A DNA stretch of 17,335 nt from Fidelibacterota bacterium UBA2125 (GCA_002329125.1 DCXX01000050.1:1-17335), one strand, 5' to 3'; positions 1-7,277 are shown, counted from the first letter of the stretch. Made by a program: numbers and translations. Notes: a model not told the origin generated them from the letters alone.

Positions 1-1327
1 CATTTGGCTTGTCAATTTTGTTTATGGCAACAACCATGGGAACGCCAGCAGCTTTTGCATGGTCAATAGCTTCTATGGTTTGTGGTTTTACGCCGTCATC
101 AGCTGCCACGATAAGGATAACAACATCGGTCACCTGAGCGCCGCGGGCTCGCATAGCTGTAAACGCTTCATGACCGGGTGTATCCAAGAATGTAACACTT
201 CTGTTGCTGTCATCGAGAAACACTTCATAAGCACCTATGTGCTGCGTAATACCACCTGCTTCACCGGCCACCACATTTTCTCTTCGAATATAATCAAGAA
301 GAGATGTCTTCCCGTGATCTACGTGCCCCATTATTGTAACCACGGGAGCCCGTGGCTTAAGCTTCTCGCTGTCTTCTTCCTCTTCTTCATCACTTAGAGA
401 GTCCTGAACATCCTCTTCCATTAGGACAGCATTATAACCATAATCTTCAGCGATGAGCGAAATGGTATCATATTCAAGCCGTTGATTCATGGTAGCAATG
501 ATGCCTAATTCAAGGCATTTACTTATAATATCTGTTGGACCCACATCCAAAACCTCGGCCAGTTCATGAACGTTCATGAAATCACGAACATTTATACTCT
601 GAACTTCTTTCTCGAAATCGGCCTCATCATCCTCATCTCTGTCTCTTTTGTAACGTTTCTTTTTGGTCTTGTGATCCATGGCTGCTAGAGTCCGCTTGAT
701 AGTGGAGGTGACAGAAAGATCTTCTTTTTTTTCTTTCTCATCATCCTCAGTTGCCTTTGCAGGCCGTCGACGTGGACTCTCAATCTTAGATTGTATCTCA
801 GACAGATCCACTTTTCGGAACTTTGGCTTTGGGGTCTCCTTAACAATATCAGGCTCAGCTACAGGATCATCCGCAATAGGTTCATCTATTTCTTCAGTCT
901 CGGCTGTTAATTTTTCCAATTCATCATCAACAGAGACAGTTTCTTCCTTTCCGTCCTCCTGCTTAGGCTTAGTCTCTAAGAATTCAGTAATTGTGGGTTC
1001 GGTTGGTTCTTCAATGACAATATCGTCAAGCTTATCCGCTTCATCTGGCATTAATATTTCAAGCGAAGAGCCTTCATTCATCTTTTCCTCGATCATACGA
1101 GAATGGATTTGTTTTCGGGTCTTTTCTTTGCGGTAACGTTCAACCGTCTGGAGGTCCTTCTCAAATTCTTCAATGATAAGTTGATAAGCCTCCTCACCAA
1201 GAGGACTCATATGACTTGTTACCTTGATACCTCTGCTGTTGAGAAACTCCATAATATCCCTGTGTGAGATATTTAGATCTTTGGCGACTTGTACAATTCT
1301 ACGTTTTGGTGCAGCTTCTACAGTCAA
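1..1327 (-). CDS. infB: Translation initiation factor IF-2, N-terminal part (cut by window edge)
   Basis: IF-2 is the GTPase that places fMet-tRNA on the 30S subunit and promotes subunit joining. About 442 N-terminal codons are visible. An IF2_N module (RRIVQVAKDLNIS) lies at residues ~8-60, followed by a long charged linker rich in E, D and K. A second IF2_N module (VRDFMNVHELAEVLDVG) precedes the GTPase domain, whose G1 motif GHVDHGKTS lies near residue 335, G3 DTPGHEA near 380 and G4 NKID near 436. The rest of the protein lies beyond position 1. I chose a TTG start at 1325-1327. It overlaps the nusA stop (TTGA overlap), is preceded by a perfect AGGAGG seven bases upstream, and gives a sensible IF2_N start (MTVEAAPKRRIV). 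The overlap implies translational coupling to nusA. Identity is secure; the start is well supported. Confidence 0.97.
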   Translation of the reverse strand, partial: MTVEAAPKRRIVQVAKDLNISHRDIMEFLNSRGIKVTSHMSPLGEEAYQLIIEEFEKDLQTVERYRKEKTRKQIHSRMIEEKMNEGSSLEILMPDEADKLDDIVIEEPTEPTITEFLETKPKQEDGKEETVSVDDELEKLTAETEEIDEPIADDPVAEPDIVKETPKPKFRKVDLSEIQSKIESPRRRPAKATEDDEKEKKEDLSVTSTIKRTLAAMDHKTKKKRYKRDRDEDDEADFEKEVQSINVRDFMNVHELAEVLDVGPTDIISKCLELGIIATMNQRLEYDTISLIAEDYGYNAVLMEEDVQDSLSDEEEEEDSEKLKPRAPVVTIMGHVDHGKTSLLDYIRRENVVAGEAGGITQHIGAYEVFLDDSNRSVTFLDTPGHEAFTAMRARGAQVTDVVILIVAADDGVKPQTIEAIDHAKAAGVPMVVAINKIDKPN

Positions 1328-2697
1328 GTAGATACCTCCTCAAGCTCAACTTTGCCAGTTTTACCCTCAATTTCTTTTGCTGGAATTTCCTCAGCCTCAT
1401 TTGCCATTTCCACAGCTTCGTCGTTCGTTTCTTCCTTAGGCAGTTCAGGGATTGAAGCAAGATATTGCCTTATCCGTTCTGAGACAGTTTCAAGCATTTT
1501 CGCACCTACACCTTTAACAGCTAGAAGATCCTCCTCGTTAGCGGCATTGTAATCCGCTACGGTATTGACATCAGCTTCACTAAGGAGTGATACCATTCGT
1601 TTTGTCAGTGTATTGATTTGATCCAAAAATACTTCCTGGTCTTTGTTAACCGGCGTACCTTCATATTCAGATTGTTTCACAGCCTCGATTTTGTAACCAG
1701 TCAACTCGGCGGCAAGATTAATATTCTGGTAGTTTCGTCCTACACCCGAATCCATTTCTTCATCATCAAAGACGGCCATACAATGCTTGGCGTCATCATC
1801 GATATATAGATTCAGTGGTTTTGCTGGAGAGAGCGCTCTTGAGATAAGCACTTCTGGTTGATCACTTTTGTTGATTACATCAATCTTTTCACCATTTAGT
1901 TCCCGCACTACCGCTTGAATTCTGCTTCCTCGCATACCTACACAAGCGCCTACAGCATCAATTCGCCGATCGTGGGAGCGAACAGTGATTTTTGCCCTTT
2001 GGCCAGGTGCTCTGACAATAGTCAGAATTTCAATAATGCCATCTTCGATTTCAGGGACCTCCATCTCAAAAAGTTTTGCTAGGAATTGATTGTCAGAACG
2101 GGAAACAACAATATCCGGGCCACTTGCTCTCATCTCTACGGATTTAATCAGCGCCCGAAGAGTTTGGCCTCTCCGGTAGCGCTCATTTGGGATAGTCTCC
2201 GTACGAGGCATGCGGAGTTCACTCTGCTCTATATGGATATGAATGCTGTCCCGGTTCACCTGCCGTACATCACCGATAACCACTTCACCCACTCTATTGA
2301 AGTAATTTTCAAAGGTGTGCTTCTTTTCAATATCTCGAATTTGTTGACTTAAATATTGTTTAGCGGCAACAATGAGCCGACGGCCGAACGAAGTGGGATC
2401 GATAACGTCCACAAATGAATCACCCAATTGCATGTCCGGTTCAATTTTCTGAGCATCCTTCATTGAAATTTCTGTGCCAAGATTCTCTACTTCCTCAACT
2501 ACTTCCTTATTCTGGTAAATTTCAAGTTCGCCGCGCTCAATATTCACAATAACGTCACAGTTCTCCGCTGAACCATATTGTCGCTCAATTAATGATTTGA
2601 ACAGTTCCTCGAGAATCGTACCGATCTCGGTCCTGTCAATATTTTTCTCTTTTGCAATGTCAGAGAATCCCTGAATCAGTTCCTGCTTATCCAACAC
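1324..2697 (-). CDS. nusA: Transcription termination/antitermination factor NusA
   Basis: NusA binds RNA polymerase and nascent RNA and modulates pausing, termination and antitermination. The 457 residues show the N-terminal polymerase-binding domain (~1-128), an S1 domain (~133-202, GEVVIGDVRQV), KH1 with GMRGSRI (~254-260) and KH2 (~285-345). A helix-hairpin-helix-like segment follows (LLAVKGVGAKML, ~391-402), then an acidic tail. It lies between rimP and infB, as in most bacteria. The KH2 loop reads GRNYQN where the usual form is GRGGQN, so its second glycine is replaced. The frame opens with GTG at 2697 followed directly by TTG at 2694. The AGGAGG at 2700-2705 is only 2 nt from GTG but 5 nt from TTG, so TTG may be the real start. 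Regulation is presumably operonic, behind the terminator/attenuator upstream of rimP. Confidence 0.97.
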   Translation of the reverse strand: MLDKQELIQGFSDIAKEKNIDRTEIGTILEELFKSLIERQYGSAENCDVIVNIERGELEIYQNKEVVEEVENLGTEISMKDAQKIEPDMQLGDSFVDVIDPTSFGRRLIVAAKQYLSQQIRDIEKKHTFENYFNRVGEVVIGDVRQVNRDSIHIHIEQSELRMPRTETIPNERYRRGQTLRALIKSVEMRASGPDIVVSRSDNQFLAKLFEMEVPEIEDGIIEILTIVRAPGQRAKITVRSHDRRIDAVGACVGMRGSRIQAVVRELNGEKIDVINKSDQPEVLISRALSPAKPLNLYIDDDAKHCMAVFDDEEMDSGVGRNYQNINLAAELTGYKIEAVKQSEYEGTPVNKDQEVFLDQINTLTKRMVSLLSEADVNTVADYNAANEEDLLAVKGVGAKMLETVSERIRQYLASIPELPKEETNDEAVEMANEAEEIPAKEIEGKTGKVELEEVST

Positions 2698-2713
2698 TTC
2701 CTCCTAAAGAAGC

Positions 2714-3136
2714 TTAGCGGATGACAATAAGTCCCTTTTCAATATCATCAAGGCCAAACAGAAGAGTACCTTTTTTATTTTCAATAATCACCACCGATTC
2801 CTCAGCGCTAACTATCCTACCTTCTGCCGGATTGGGAATTCCATGGAGCTCATGATATATCCTTACCTGACGTCCCACGTTGCGCTCATACTGGAATATC
2901 TCCGTCATTGGAAAATCGATTCCCGGAGAAGTCACTTCCAGCCTTATGCCACTATGGTAGAGCTCATCAATACGAGGATTCTGTTTAATGACGCGAGTCA
3001 GCTGTGTGATTTCATCAAGAGTTATACCCTCTTTAGTATCGACAACTAGTTTCGCATGATCGCCTGAGGCAGTACAGTTAACTAGAATCATCTTTGACTC
3101 TGTAACAATTTCCTCGAGAATTTCACTCAAATCCAT
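2714..3136 (-). CDS. rimP: Ribosome maturation factor RimP
   Basis: RimP assists maturation of the 30S ribosomal subunit in the cytoplasm. The 140-residue protein matches the family in length. It has the hallmark LEVTSPGIDFPM (~66-77), followed by the F-R-VGR-V motif of the N/C-domain junction (FQYERNVGRQVRIY) and an Sm-like C-terminal domain (GRIVSAEESVVIIENKKGTLLFGLDDIEKG). It is the first gene of the rimP-nusA-infB cluster, 16 bp upstream of nusA. An intrinsic terminator lies about 37 bp upstream of its ATG, which separates it from the TPR gene or acts as an attenuator. The Shine-Dalgarno sequence is weak (GGGATGA). Confidence 0.95.
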   Translation of the reverse strand: MDLSEILEEIVTESKMILVNCTASGDHAKLVVDTKEGITLDEITQLTRVIKQNPRIDELYHSGIRLEVTSPGIDFPMTEIFQYERNVGRQVRIYHELHGIPNPAEGRIVSAEESVVIIENKKGTLLFGLDDIEKGLIVIR

Positions 3137-3172
3137 CTGTCATCCCGACTTTTCAAATAGCCTAATACAAAA

Positions 3173-3193
3173 ATGTGGGTTTCAGACCCACAT
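3173..3193 (-). terminator. Intrinsic terminator or attenuator ahead of rimP
   Basis: A perfect 8-bp inverted repeat (ATGTGGGT / ACCCACAT) with a 5-nt loop is followed on the minus strand by TTTTTGT. It lies between the stop of the TPR gene at 3272 and the rimP start at 3136. It could end transcription coming from the tRNA-Arg/TPR side, or act as a conditional terminator in the rimP-nusA-infB leader. Confidence 0.75.
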
Positions 3194-3203
3194 ACAGCCG
3201 ACT

Positions 3204-3232
3204 AATTTAGAGGATAATCAGGACGGTGCCAA
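3204..3232 (-). promoter_or_regulatory. Candidate sigma70 promoter for rimP-nusA-infB
   Basis: On the minus strand, TTGGCA (3227-3232; 5 of 6 to TTGACA) and TAAATT (3204-3209; 4 of 6 to TATAAT) are 17 nt apart. The predicted start near 3197 would place the hairpin at 3173-3193 at the very beginning of the leader, which fits attenuation. The -10 is weak, so this is tentative. Confidence 0.35.
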
Positions 3233-3271
3233 ACCAATTACTCTGAGTAAATCAGAGAAGCGAAAGGGTTC

Positions 3272-3961
3272 TTATAGATTAGACTTTAAGACGAGGTATT
3301 TGGATTTTATTCGGATAAGTTCCCCTTGGAGCTGATCGAGACTGTCGTCTTTCGGCTCCAGTTTCATTATAAGGGCATCGGCCTTGTCCAAATTACCATT
3401 TTTTAGGAAGCAGTTAACGGCTCTCAACAAATTCCGCCGGGATAGGATCTCTGTGCCGGAAAAATTTGCCGCCTGCACATAGTTGTTTGCCGCCCCGGAA
3501 TAATCCCCTTCCTTTTCATTAAGATCCGCCAGCATCTGGTAAGCACCAGCCCTGTGAGATGGTGATAAACCGTTTCTTGCATAACTGTCCGCATATTTCC
3601 AGACTTCAGCATCGTTACCTGCATCCATTTGAATAAGAGCAAGATAATAAAGAGCCGTTTCACCGCTTTTTGTTGAACTGTACTGGTTAATAAGCATATC
3701 CAGGTCGGTAATAGCCTTATTGTGGTTTCCCGCCTGGTAGTGGCTCATGGCTGATGCGAGAATATCATCTGCTTCGGTTGACGCACTAGATCGATTAGAA
3801 CGGAAAAGAATTAAGACCATCACAACCAAGAGTATGCCTACCCCAATTCGGGTAATCAATCGCTTGTTTTCATTAAAATACTGCTGTCCCTTGAAGATTG
3901 TTTCAAGGAGAGGGTCCTGTTTGATCTCTTTTATTGTAATCTTTCTTTTTGGTTTAAGCAT
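3272..3961 (-). CDS. Membrane-anchored TPR protein (YfgM-like)
   Basis: The 229-residue protein has a basic, probably cytoplasmic N-terminus (~1-38) and one transmembrane segment (GVGILLVVMVLILF, ~40-53). The remainder consists of tetratricopeptide-type helical hairpins (~60-225), for example ILASAMSHYQAGNHNKAITDLDMLI and AGAYQMLADLNEKEGDYSGAANNYVQA. This architecture matches the TPR_21/YfgM family, whose members associate with the Sec translocon and periplasmic chaperones in proteobacteria. The equivalent role here is inferred. GGGAG lies 7-8 nt upstream of ATG at 3961. It sits 72 bp downstream of tRNA-Arg and is followed by the terminator at 3173-3193. Confidence 0.8.
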   Translation of the reverse strand: MLKPKRKITIKEIKQDPLLETIFKGQQYFNENKRLITRIGVGILLVVMVLILFRSNRSSASTEADDILASAMSHYQAGNHNKAITDLDMLINQYSSTKSGETALYYLALIQMDAGNDAEVWKYADSYARNGLSPSHRAGAYQMLADLNEKEGDYSGAANNYVQAANFSGTEILSRRNLLRAVNCFLKNGNLDKADALIMKLEPKDDSLDQLQGELIRIKSKYLVLKSNL

Positions 3962-4033
3962 GGTCGGCTCCCATGAAAATAATCGGATAATTTAAATGCA
4001 TTAATTCATAGTATCAGCTATCTAGCAAAAAAA

Positions 4034-4110
4034 TGGTACCCCCGACAGGATTTGAACCTGTGGCCCTTCGCTTAGGAGGCGAATGCTCTATCCAACTGAG
4101 CTACGGGGGC
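4034..4110 (-). tRNA. tRNA-Arg (anticodon CCU)
   Basis: A full cloverleaf is readable. The acceptor stem is GCCCCCG/CGGGGGT (one terminal G-U pair), the D stem GCTC/GAGC, the anticodon stem TTCGC/GCGAA with loop CTCCTAA, and the T stem ACAGG/CCTGT with loop TTCAAAT. The anticodon is CCT, which reads AGG. The 3' CCA is encoded and is followed directly by a run of seven T, which may help release the transcript. It lies between gpsA and the TPR gene. Confidence 0.97.
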
Positions 4111-4186
4111 AAAATCTATGAGAAATTACACAGGCTGTATTAATCAAATAAACAGAGATCGAAAAAAGATATTTCCCGAGTGTGCA

Positions 4187-5200
4187 TCAATACTCCTCAC
4201 TTCCCAATTTTCGAGCCATGAGTCTGTTCACCGCTTTTTTAGGATCCAATCCCTCATAGAGTGATTCATAAATTGCATCACAAATAGGCATCTCCACAGA
4301 ATGCTTTTCCGAAAGCGCTTTCACCGAGCTGGCGGTCTTCACCCCTTCCGCCACCATTGTCATTTCATCAAGAATCTCCTCCAAAGAGCGTCCACGGCCG
4401 ATCTGTTCGCCAACATAACGGTTCCGGCTGTGCCGGCTCAGGCAGGTAGCTATAAGGTCACCGATTCCACTGAGGCCGGCAAAAGTTTCCGCTTTACCCC
4501 CTATGGACATACCAAGTCGAGTAATTTCAACAATACCTCGGGTAATAAGCGCAGCCTTTGTGTTGTCCCCAAAGCCGATACCATCACACACTCCCGCTGC
4601 CAGAGCAATAACGTTCTTAACAGAGCCACCTAATTCCACTCCTATGATATCACTGTTGATGTAAACTCGGAGTGTGTTCGATGAAAAAACTTGTTGAACC
4701 ATGCTAGCTATTTCAGAATCACTGGAAGCAGCTACAAGGGTGGTGGGTAATCCTTTAGCGACCTCTTCAGCATGACTGGGCCCGGACAACGTAACCACAT
4801 TTTTGCCATCTATACCACCACACTCCATTACTACCTCGCTCATCCGTTTCAGCGAATCATTCTCGATCCCTTTGGCAAGATTTACATACACGCTATCTTG
4901 GAGTAAATCAGGGAGACTATTCATTACATCCCTCACTCCATGGGATGGAATACCTAGGACCACCAGCTCAGGTTGTTTCAAATCATTCATTGATTCCACA
5001 AAGCGAATGGATTGTGAGAATTGAAGGTCATCAAGGAACGGGTGGGTTCGCTTTTCAGACATCTGGTTCAACTCCTCCTCATTCCTGTGCCAAACTGTAA
5101 CGCTGTGTCCCTGCTGCGCTAAGTGTTCAGCAATAGTGCCTCCCCAGGAACCAGCGCCTAGAACAGTTATTATTTTTGGATGATCTTTCCTAATCACCAA
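4187..5200 (-). CDS. gpsA: NAD(P)H-dependent glycerol-3-phosphate dehydrogenase
   Basis: GpsA reduces dihydroxyacetone phosphate to sn-glycerol-3-phosphate for phospholipid synthesis in the cytoplasm. The 337 residues fit the family. The Rossmann dinucleotide motif GAGSWG is at 15-20, followed by NLAKGIE (108-113) and SGPSHAEEVAKGLPT (139-153). The catalytic-domain stretch GGSVKNVIALAAG holds the conserved Lys195, and GLSGIGDLIATCLS plus SRNRYVGE lie at 242-265. The frame opens with adjacent TTG (5200) and GTG (5197) codons, with an in-frame stop just upstream. The gene therefore overlaps the end of the amine oxidase gene by 8-11 bp and has no strong Shine-Dalgarno, which suggests translational coupling. 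Co-transcription with an exported oxidase has no obvious metabolic logic. Confidence 0.96.
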   Translation of the reverse strand: MVIRKDHPKIITVLGAGSWGGTIAEHLAQQGHSVTVWHRNEEELNQMSEKRTHPFLDDLQFSQSIRFVESMNDLKQPELVVLGIPSHGVRDVMNSLPDLLQDSVYVNLAKGIENDSLKRMSEVVMECGGIDGKNVVTLSGPSHAEEVAKGLPTTLVAASSDSEIASMVQQVFSSNTLRVYINSDIIGVELGGSVKNVIALAAGVCDGIGFGDNTKAALITRGIVEITRLGMSIGGKAETFAGLSGIGDLIATCLSRHSRNRYVGEQIGRGRSLEEILDEMTMVAEGVKTASSVKALSEKHSVEMPICDAIYESLYEGLDPKKAVNRLMARKLGSEEY

Positions 5201-6731
5201 CTGCCATCTTTACTTCTTCACTTGCCCTGACACCAGACTCAATTGCTCCATTCATTGATGCACGGTGGATGGAAGTGTGTTCCCCTGCAAAATGAACCAA
5301 TCCCTCCTGCTTCATGGATATTTGAAGAAAATCCTTCGCTTGTCCAATACCTGGGAAAGAATAGCTTCCTTTGAGCCACGGATCTTCATTCCAGTACTTA
5401 GCAACACCGCCCTCCCAGTACTCAGATGCTACGCCCCAGACACGTTTGACAGAATCTTGCGCCACTTTCATCCTACCTTCCAGGGGTAGGTTTCCCAGTT
5501 GTTGGGCATCTTCACCAGATGTGAAAGAAAGCACGATTCCGCGAGGCCCCGGTTGATCGATGGAGTGGTGATAGATCCGACGAAGCGGGGTATCAGTAAA
5601 AATCCGCTGTCCTATACTACCTGGTTCATCCCAAAAGCGCTTCGAAAATTGCATAGCAATTTTCATTACGTGACCATAAGATAGTTCGCGGATACACTTC
5701 ATCTTTTCTACAGAAAACTCCGGCTCGATGACTGTTTCCTTCAACACTTTGAATGGCATGGAAATGACGATGCGGGATGCTTTTATCGATTGAAGTTTCC
5801 CCTGTTCCTCGAACCAAATTTCCACATTCTTTTTACCTTGAGTAATACGCCGCACCGGGCGACGGTACATGATCTTAGAAGAAATTACTTTAGCAATGCT
5901 TTTTGGAAGCTGATCATTGCCACCTAGAATTCTTCCTTCATCTGTCTCCTCATTGAAAGCACCCGCCATGTAGTGACTCATTACGAGAGCCAGTGCCGAT
6001 ATGGTCTCAGGCCGACCGGTACTTTCCGTTGCATTGGTATATGTATAAAGCTTGATGATATCCTCTGGCGCTCCTTCATTCCGCAATAAATCAGCAACTG
6101 ATATTTTATCAAGAGCAAGGACTTCAGCGGGTAAATGGCCTAGAGCTGCCAGCGGTTTCTCAGGTTTAATTCCACCAAATTCGTGACAGCTCGAACAACT
6201 TGTATTAAACTGTTCCGCTGATTTCTGAATTTTCTCAACCCACCGACGTACCCAAGGACCTTCCTGCCCGAACAGTTTCCCTTTTTTCACGCCTTCAAAG
6301 GGCAATTTGGATTGTTGTTTCTGAAAATCGGCCATTCTGTATTGGCGATTCCGAACAAGTATTCCATCATACAGTTTTGCTGTCAATATTTCTAAGCCAA
6401 ATTTCTTGCAATACTTCCTAACGTATGTGTCACTTGAATTTACATACTCAGCTCCCATTTCGGCGTAGAGACCATCAGCAAAAGAATCGCGATAGGTTCT
6501 TACCCGACCTCCGGGACGCGACCGGGCTTCCAAAAGGATGACGTCGAATCCAGCTTGCTTTATTTCGTAAGCGCAGCTGAGACCAGCCAATCCTGCACCA
6601 ATTACAATTACGCGCCTGTCTGATCCCGGTACTGACGATAAAACTCGCGCCGTCACCAAAGGAGTTATTGTCGCCACAGCTATACCGGCTCCGCTTTTTT
6701 TGATGAATTTCCTTCTTGAAATGTTTGTCAT
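5190..6731 (-). CDS. Tat-exported FAD-dependent amine oxidase with a CxxCH motif
   Basis: This 513-residue flavoprotein of the monoamine oxidase/L-amino-acid oxidase family would oxidatively deaminate an unidentified amine. It starts with a twin-arginine signal (SRRKFIKKSG, ~5-14) and a hydrophobic stretch, so folded export is likely. The FAD-binding Rossmann motif VIGAGLAGLSCAYE lies at ~43-56, with LEARSRPGGRVRTY at ~68-80. The C-terminal flavin-contact motif FAGEHTS is at 481-487 and GAIESGVRAS at 495-504. A CSSCH sequence (179-183), the heme-c attachment pattern, lies in the substrate-domain region and is unusual for this family. AAGGAG precedes ATG at 6731 with good spacing. It is expressed from a promoter divergent from tRNA-Leu and overlaps gpsA downstream. 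The substrate and the heme content are unknown. Confidence 0.9.
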   Translation of the reverse strand: MTNISRRKFIKKSGAGIAVATITPLVTARVLSSVPGSDRRVIVIGAGLAGLSCAYEIKQAGFDVILLEARSRPGGRVRTYRDSFADGLYAEMGAEYVNSSDTYVRKYCKKFGLEILTAKLYDGILVRNRQYRMADFQKQQSKLPFEGVKKGKLFGQEGPWVRRWVEKIQKSAEQFNTSCSSCHEFGGIKPEKPLAALGHLPAEVLALDKISVADLLRNEGAPEDIIKLYTYTNATESTGRPETISALALVMSHYMAGAFNEETDEGRILGGNDQLPKSIAKVISSKIMYRRPVRRITQGKKNVEIWFEEQGKLQSIKASRIVISMPFKVLKETVIEPEFSVEKMKCIRELSYGHVMKIAMQFSKRFWDEPGSIGQRIFTDTPLRRIYHHSIDQPGPRGIVLSFTSGEDAQQLGNLPLEGRMKVAQDSVKRVWGVASEYWEGGVAKYWNEDPWLKGSYSFPGIGQAKDFLQISMKQEGLVHFAGEHTSIHRASMNGAIESGVRASEEVKMAVGD

Positions 6732-6807
6732 TTACTACTCCTTCTATTTCAGCATAGTATTCGAATACGACAACTACATTGTTGCTAGAATGGTATTACG
6801 AAATTTT

Positions 6808-6836
6808 ATTATCGCTTAGGCGAAATATATTGACAA
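6808..6836 (-). promoter_or_regulatory. Promoter of the amine oxidase-gpsA operon
   Basis: On the minus strand, TTGTCA (6831-6836) and GATAAT (6808-6813), each 5 of 6 to consensus, are exactly 17 nt apart. The predicted transcript starts near 6801, giving a leader of about 70 nt before the ATG at 6731. The -35 element overlaps by five bases the -35 of the plus-strand tRNA-Leu promoter. Confidence 0.6.
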
Positions 6837-6857
6837 TTCTGAGATGAATTCTATACT
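6830..6857 (+). promoter_or_regulatory. Promoter of tRNA-Leu
   Basis: A consensus TTGACA (6830-6835) is followed after 16 nt by TATACT (6852-6857; 5 of 6). The start would fall near 6864-6866, about 20 nt before the mature 5' end of the tRNA. This is a strong sigma70-type promoter as expected for a tRNA gene. Confidence 0.75.
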
Positions 6858-6884
6858 TTTCCCGCCGTTGATATGGACTTTAAT

Positions 6885-6968
6885 GCCGGGATGGCGGAAC
6901 TGGTAGACGCGCCTGACTCAAAATCAGGTGGTGGCAACATCGTGTGGGTTCAAGTCCCTCTCCCGGCA
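6885..6968 (+). tRNA. tRNA-Leu (anticodon CAA)
   Basis: This is a class II tRNA of 84 nt. The acceptor stem is GCCGGGA/TCCCGGC, the D stem GCG/CGC with TGGTAGA, and the anticodon stem CCTGA/TCAGG with loop CTCAAAA, giving anticodon CAA (reads UUG). The long variable arm is GGTG-GCAA-CATC, closed by a GNRA-type tetraloop, and the T loop is TTCAAGT. The discriminator is A and the CCA end is not encoded, unlike tRNA-Arg in the same window. The T stem (GTGGG/CCCTC) appears to carry one U-U mismatch. It is the only confident plus-strand gene here. Confidence 0.95.
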
Positions 6969-7054
6969 CACTTGAATGAATAACTATCCTCTTCTTCCAA
7001 GCACATCAATTTAATTCATTAGATTATATCTTGTATCAATTAAAGGGTTGCTAC

Positions 7055-7277
7055 ATGCTTAAAGGGTTGGTTTATTGGTTATTCACAAATTTTCAACATG
7101 CCGGGGTGTTAGGTTATCGGATCGACCTTACTAAAGTACTTTATTAGATTATCATTGTTCATTACTGGTACTTCAACTATTGGTTTAACTGAAAGTAATT
7201 ATACATTTCTTCGAGGAAGAATTTCACTATATGATGCTTTACTGGAGATGATTATGCTATCCACCGAAAAAGCTTGA
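7055..7277 (+). pseudogene. Possible decayed N-terminal fragment of a DegT/DnrJ-type aminotransferase
   Basis: ATG at 7055 opens a 30-codon frame (MLKGLVYWLFTNFQ...) that ends at TAG 7145-7147. The +1 frame, open from 7113, continues through FIRLSLFITGTSTIGLTES and TFLRGRISLYDALLEM to TGA at 7275-7277. The TFLRGRISLYDALL segment resembles, from memory, the GRxALYxxLKA region that opens PLP-dependent DegT/DnrJ/EryC1/StrS aminotransferases. The following GDEV-type motif is missing. If real, this is a truncated and frameshifted remnant. It could also be chance, since the pieces are short. Confidence 0.25.

Noticed and set aside
678..1136. Serine-rich plus-strand open frame of 152 codons
   Set aside because: It lies antisense to the acidic, lysine-rich linker of infB; serine and phenylalanine richness is the expected complement of GAA/GAT/AAA-rich codons, and no start signal is present.
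3241..3257. CTCTGA/TCAGAG hairpin just after the TPR gene as a terminator
   Set aside because: The stem is only 6 bp, not GC-rich and no T run follows; the hairpin at 3173-3193 is a much better terminator.
7040..7069. 11-bp direct repeat TTAAAGGGTTG as an attachment site of an integrated element
   Set aside because: The copies are only 8 bp apart, not at the tRNA 3' end, and no integrase is present.
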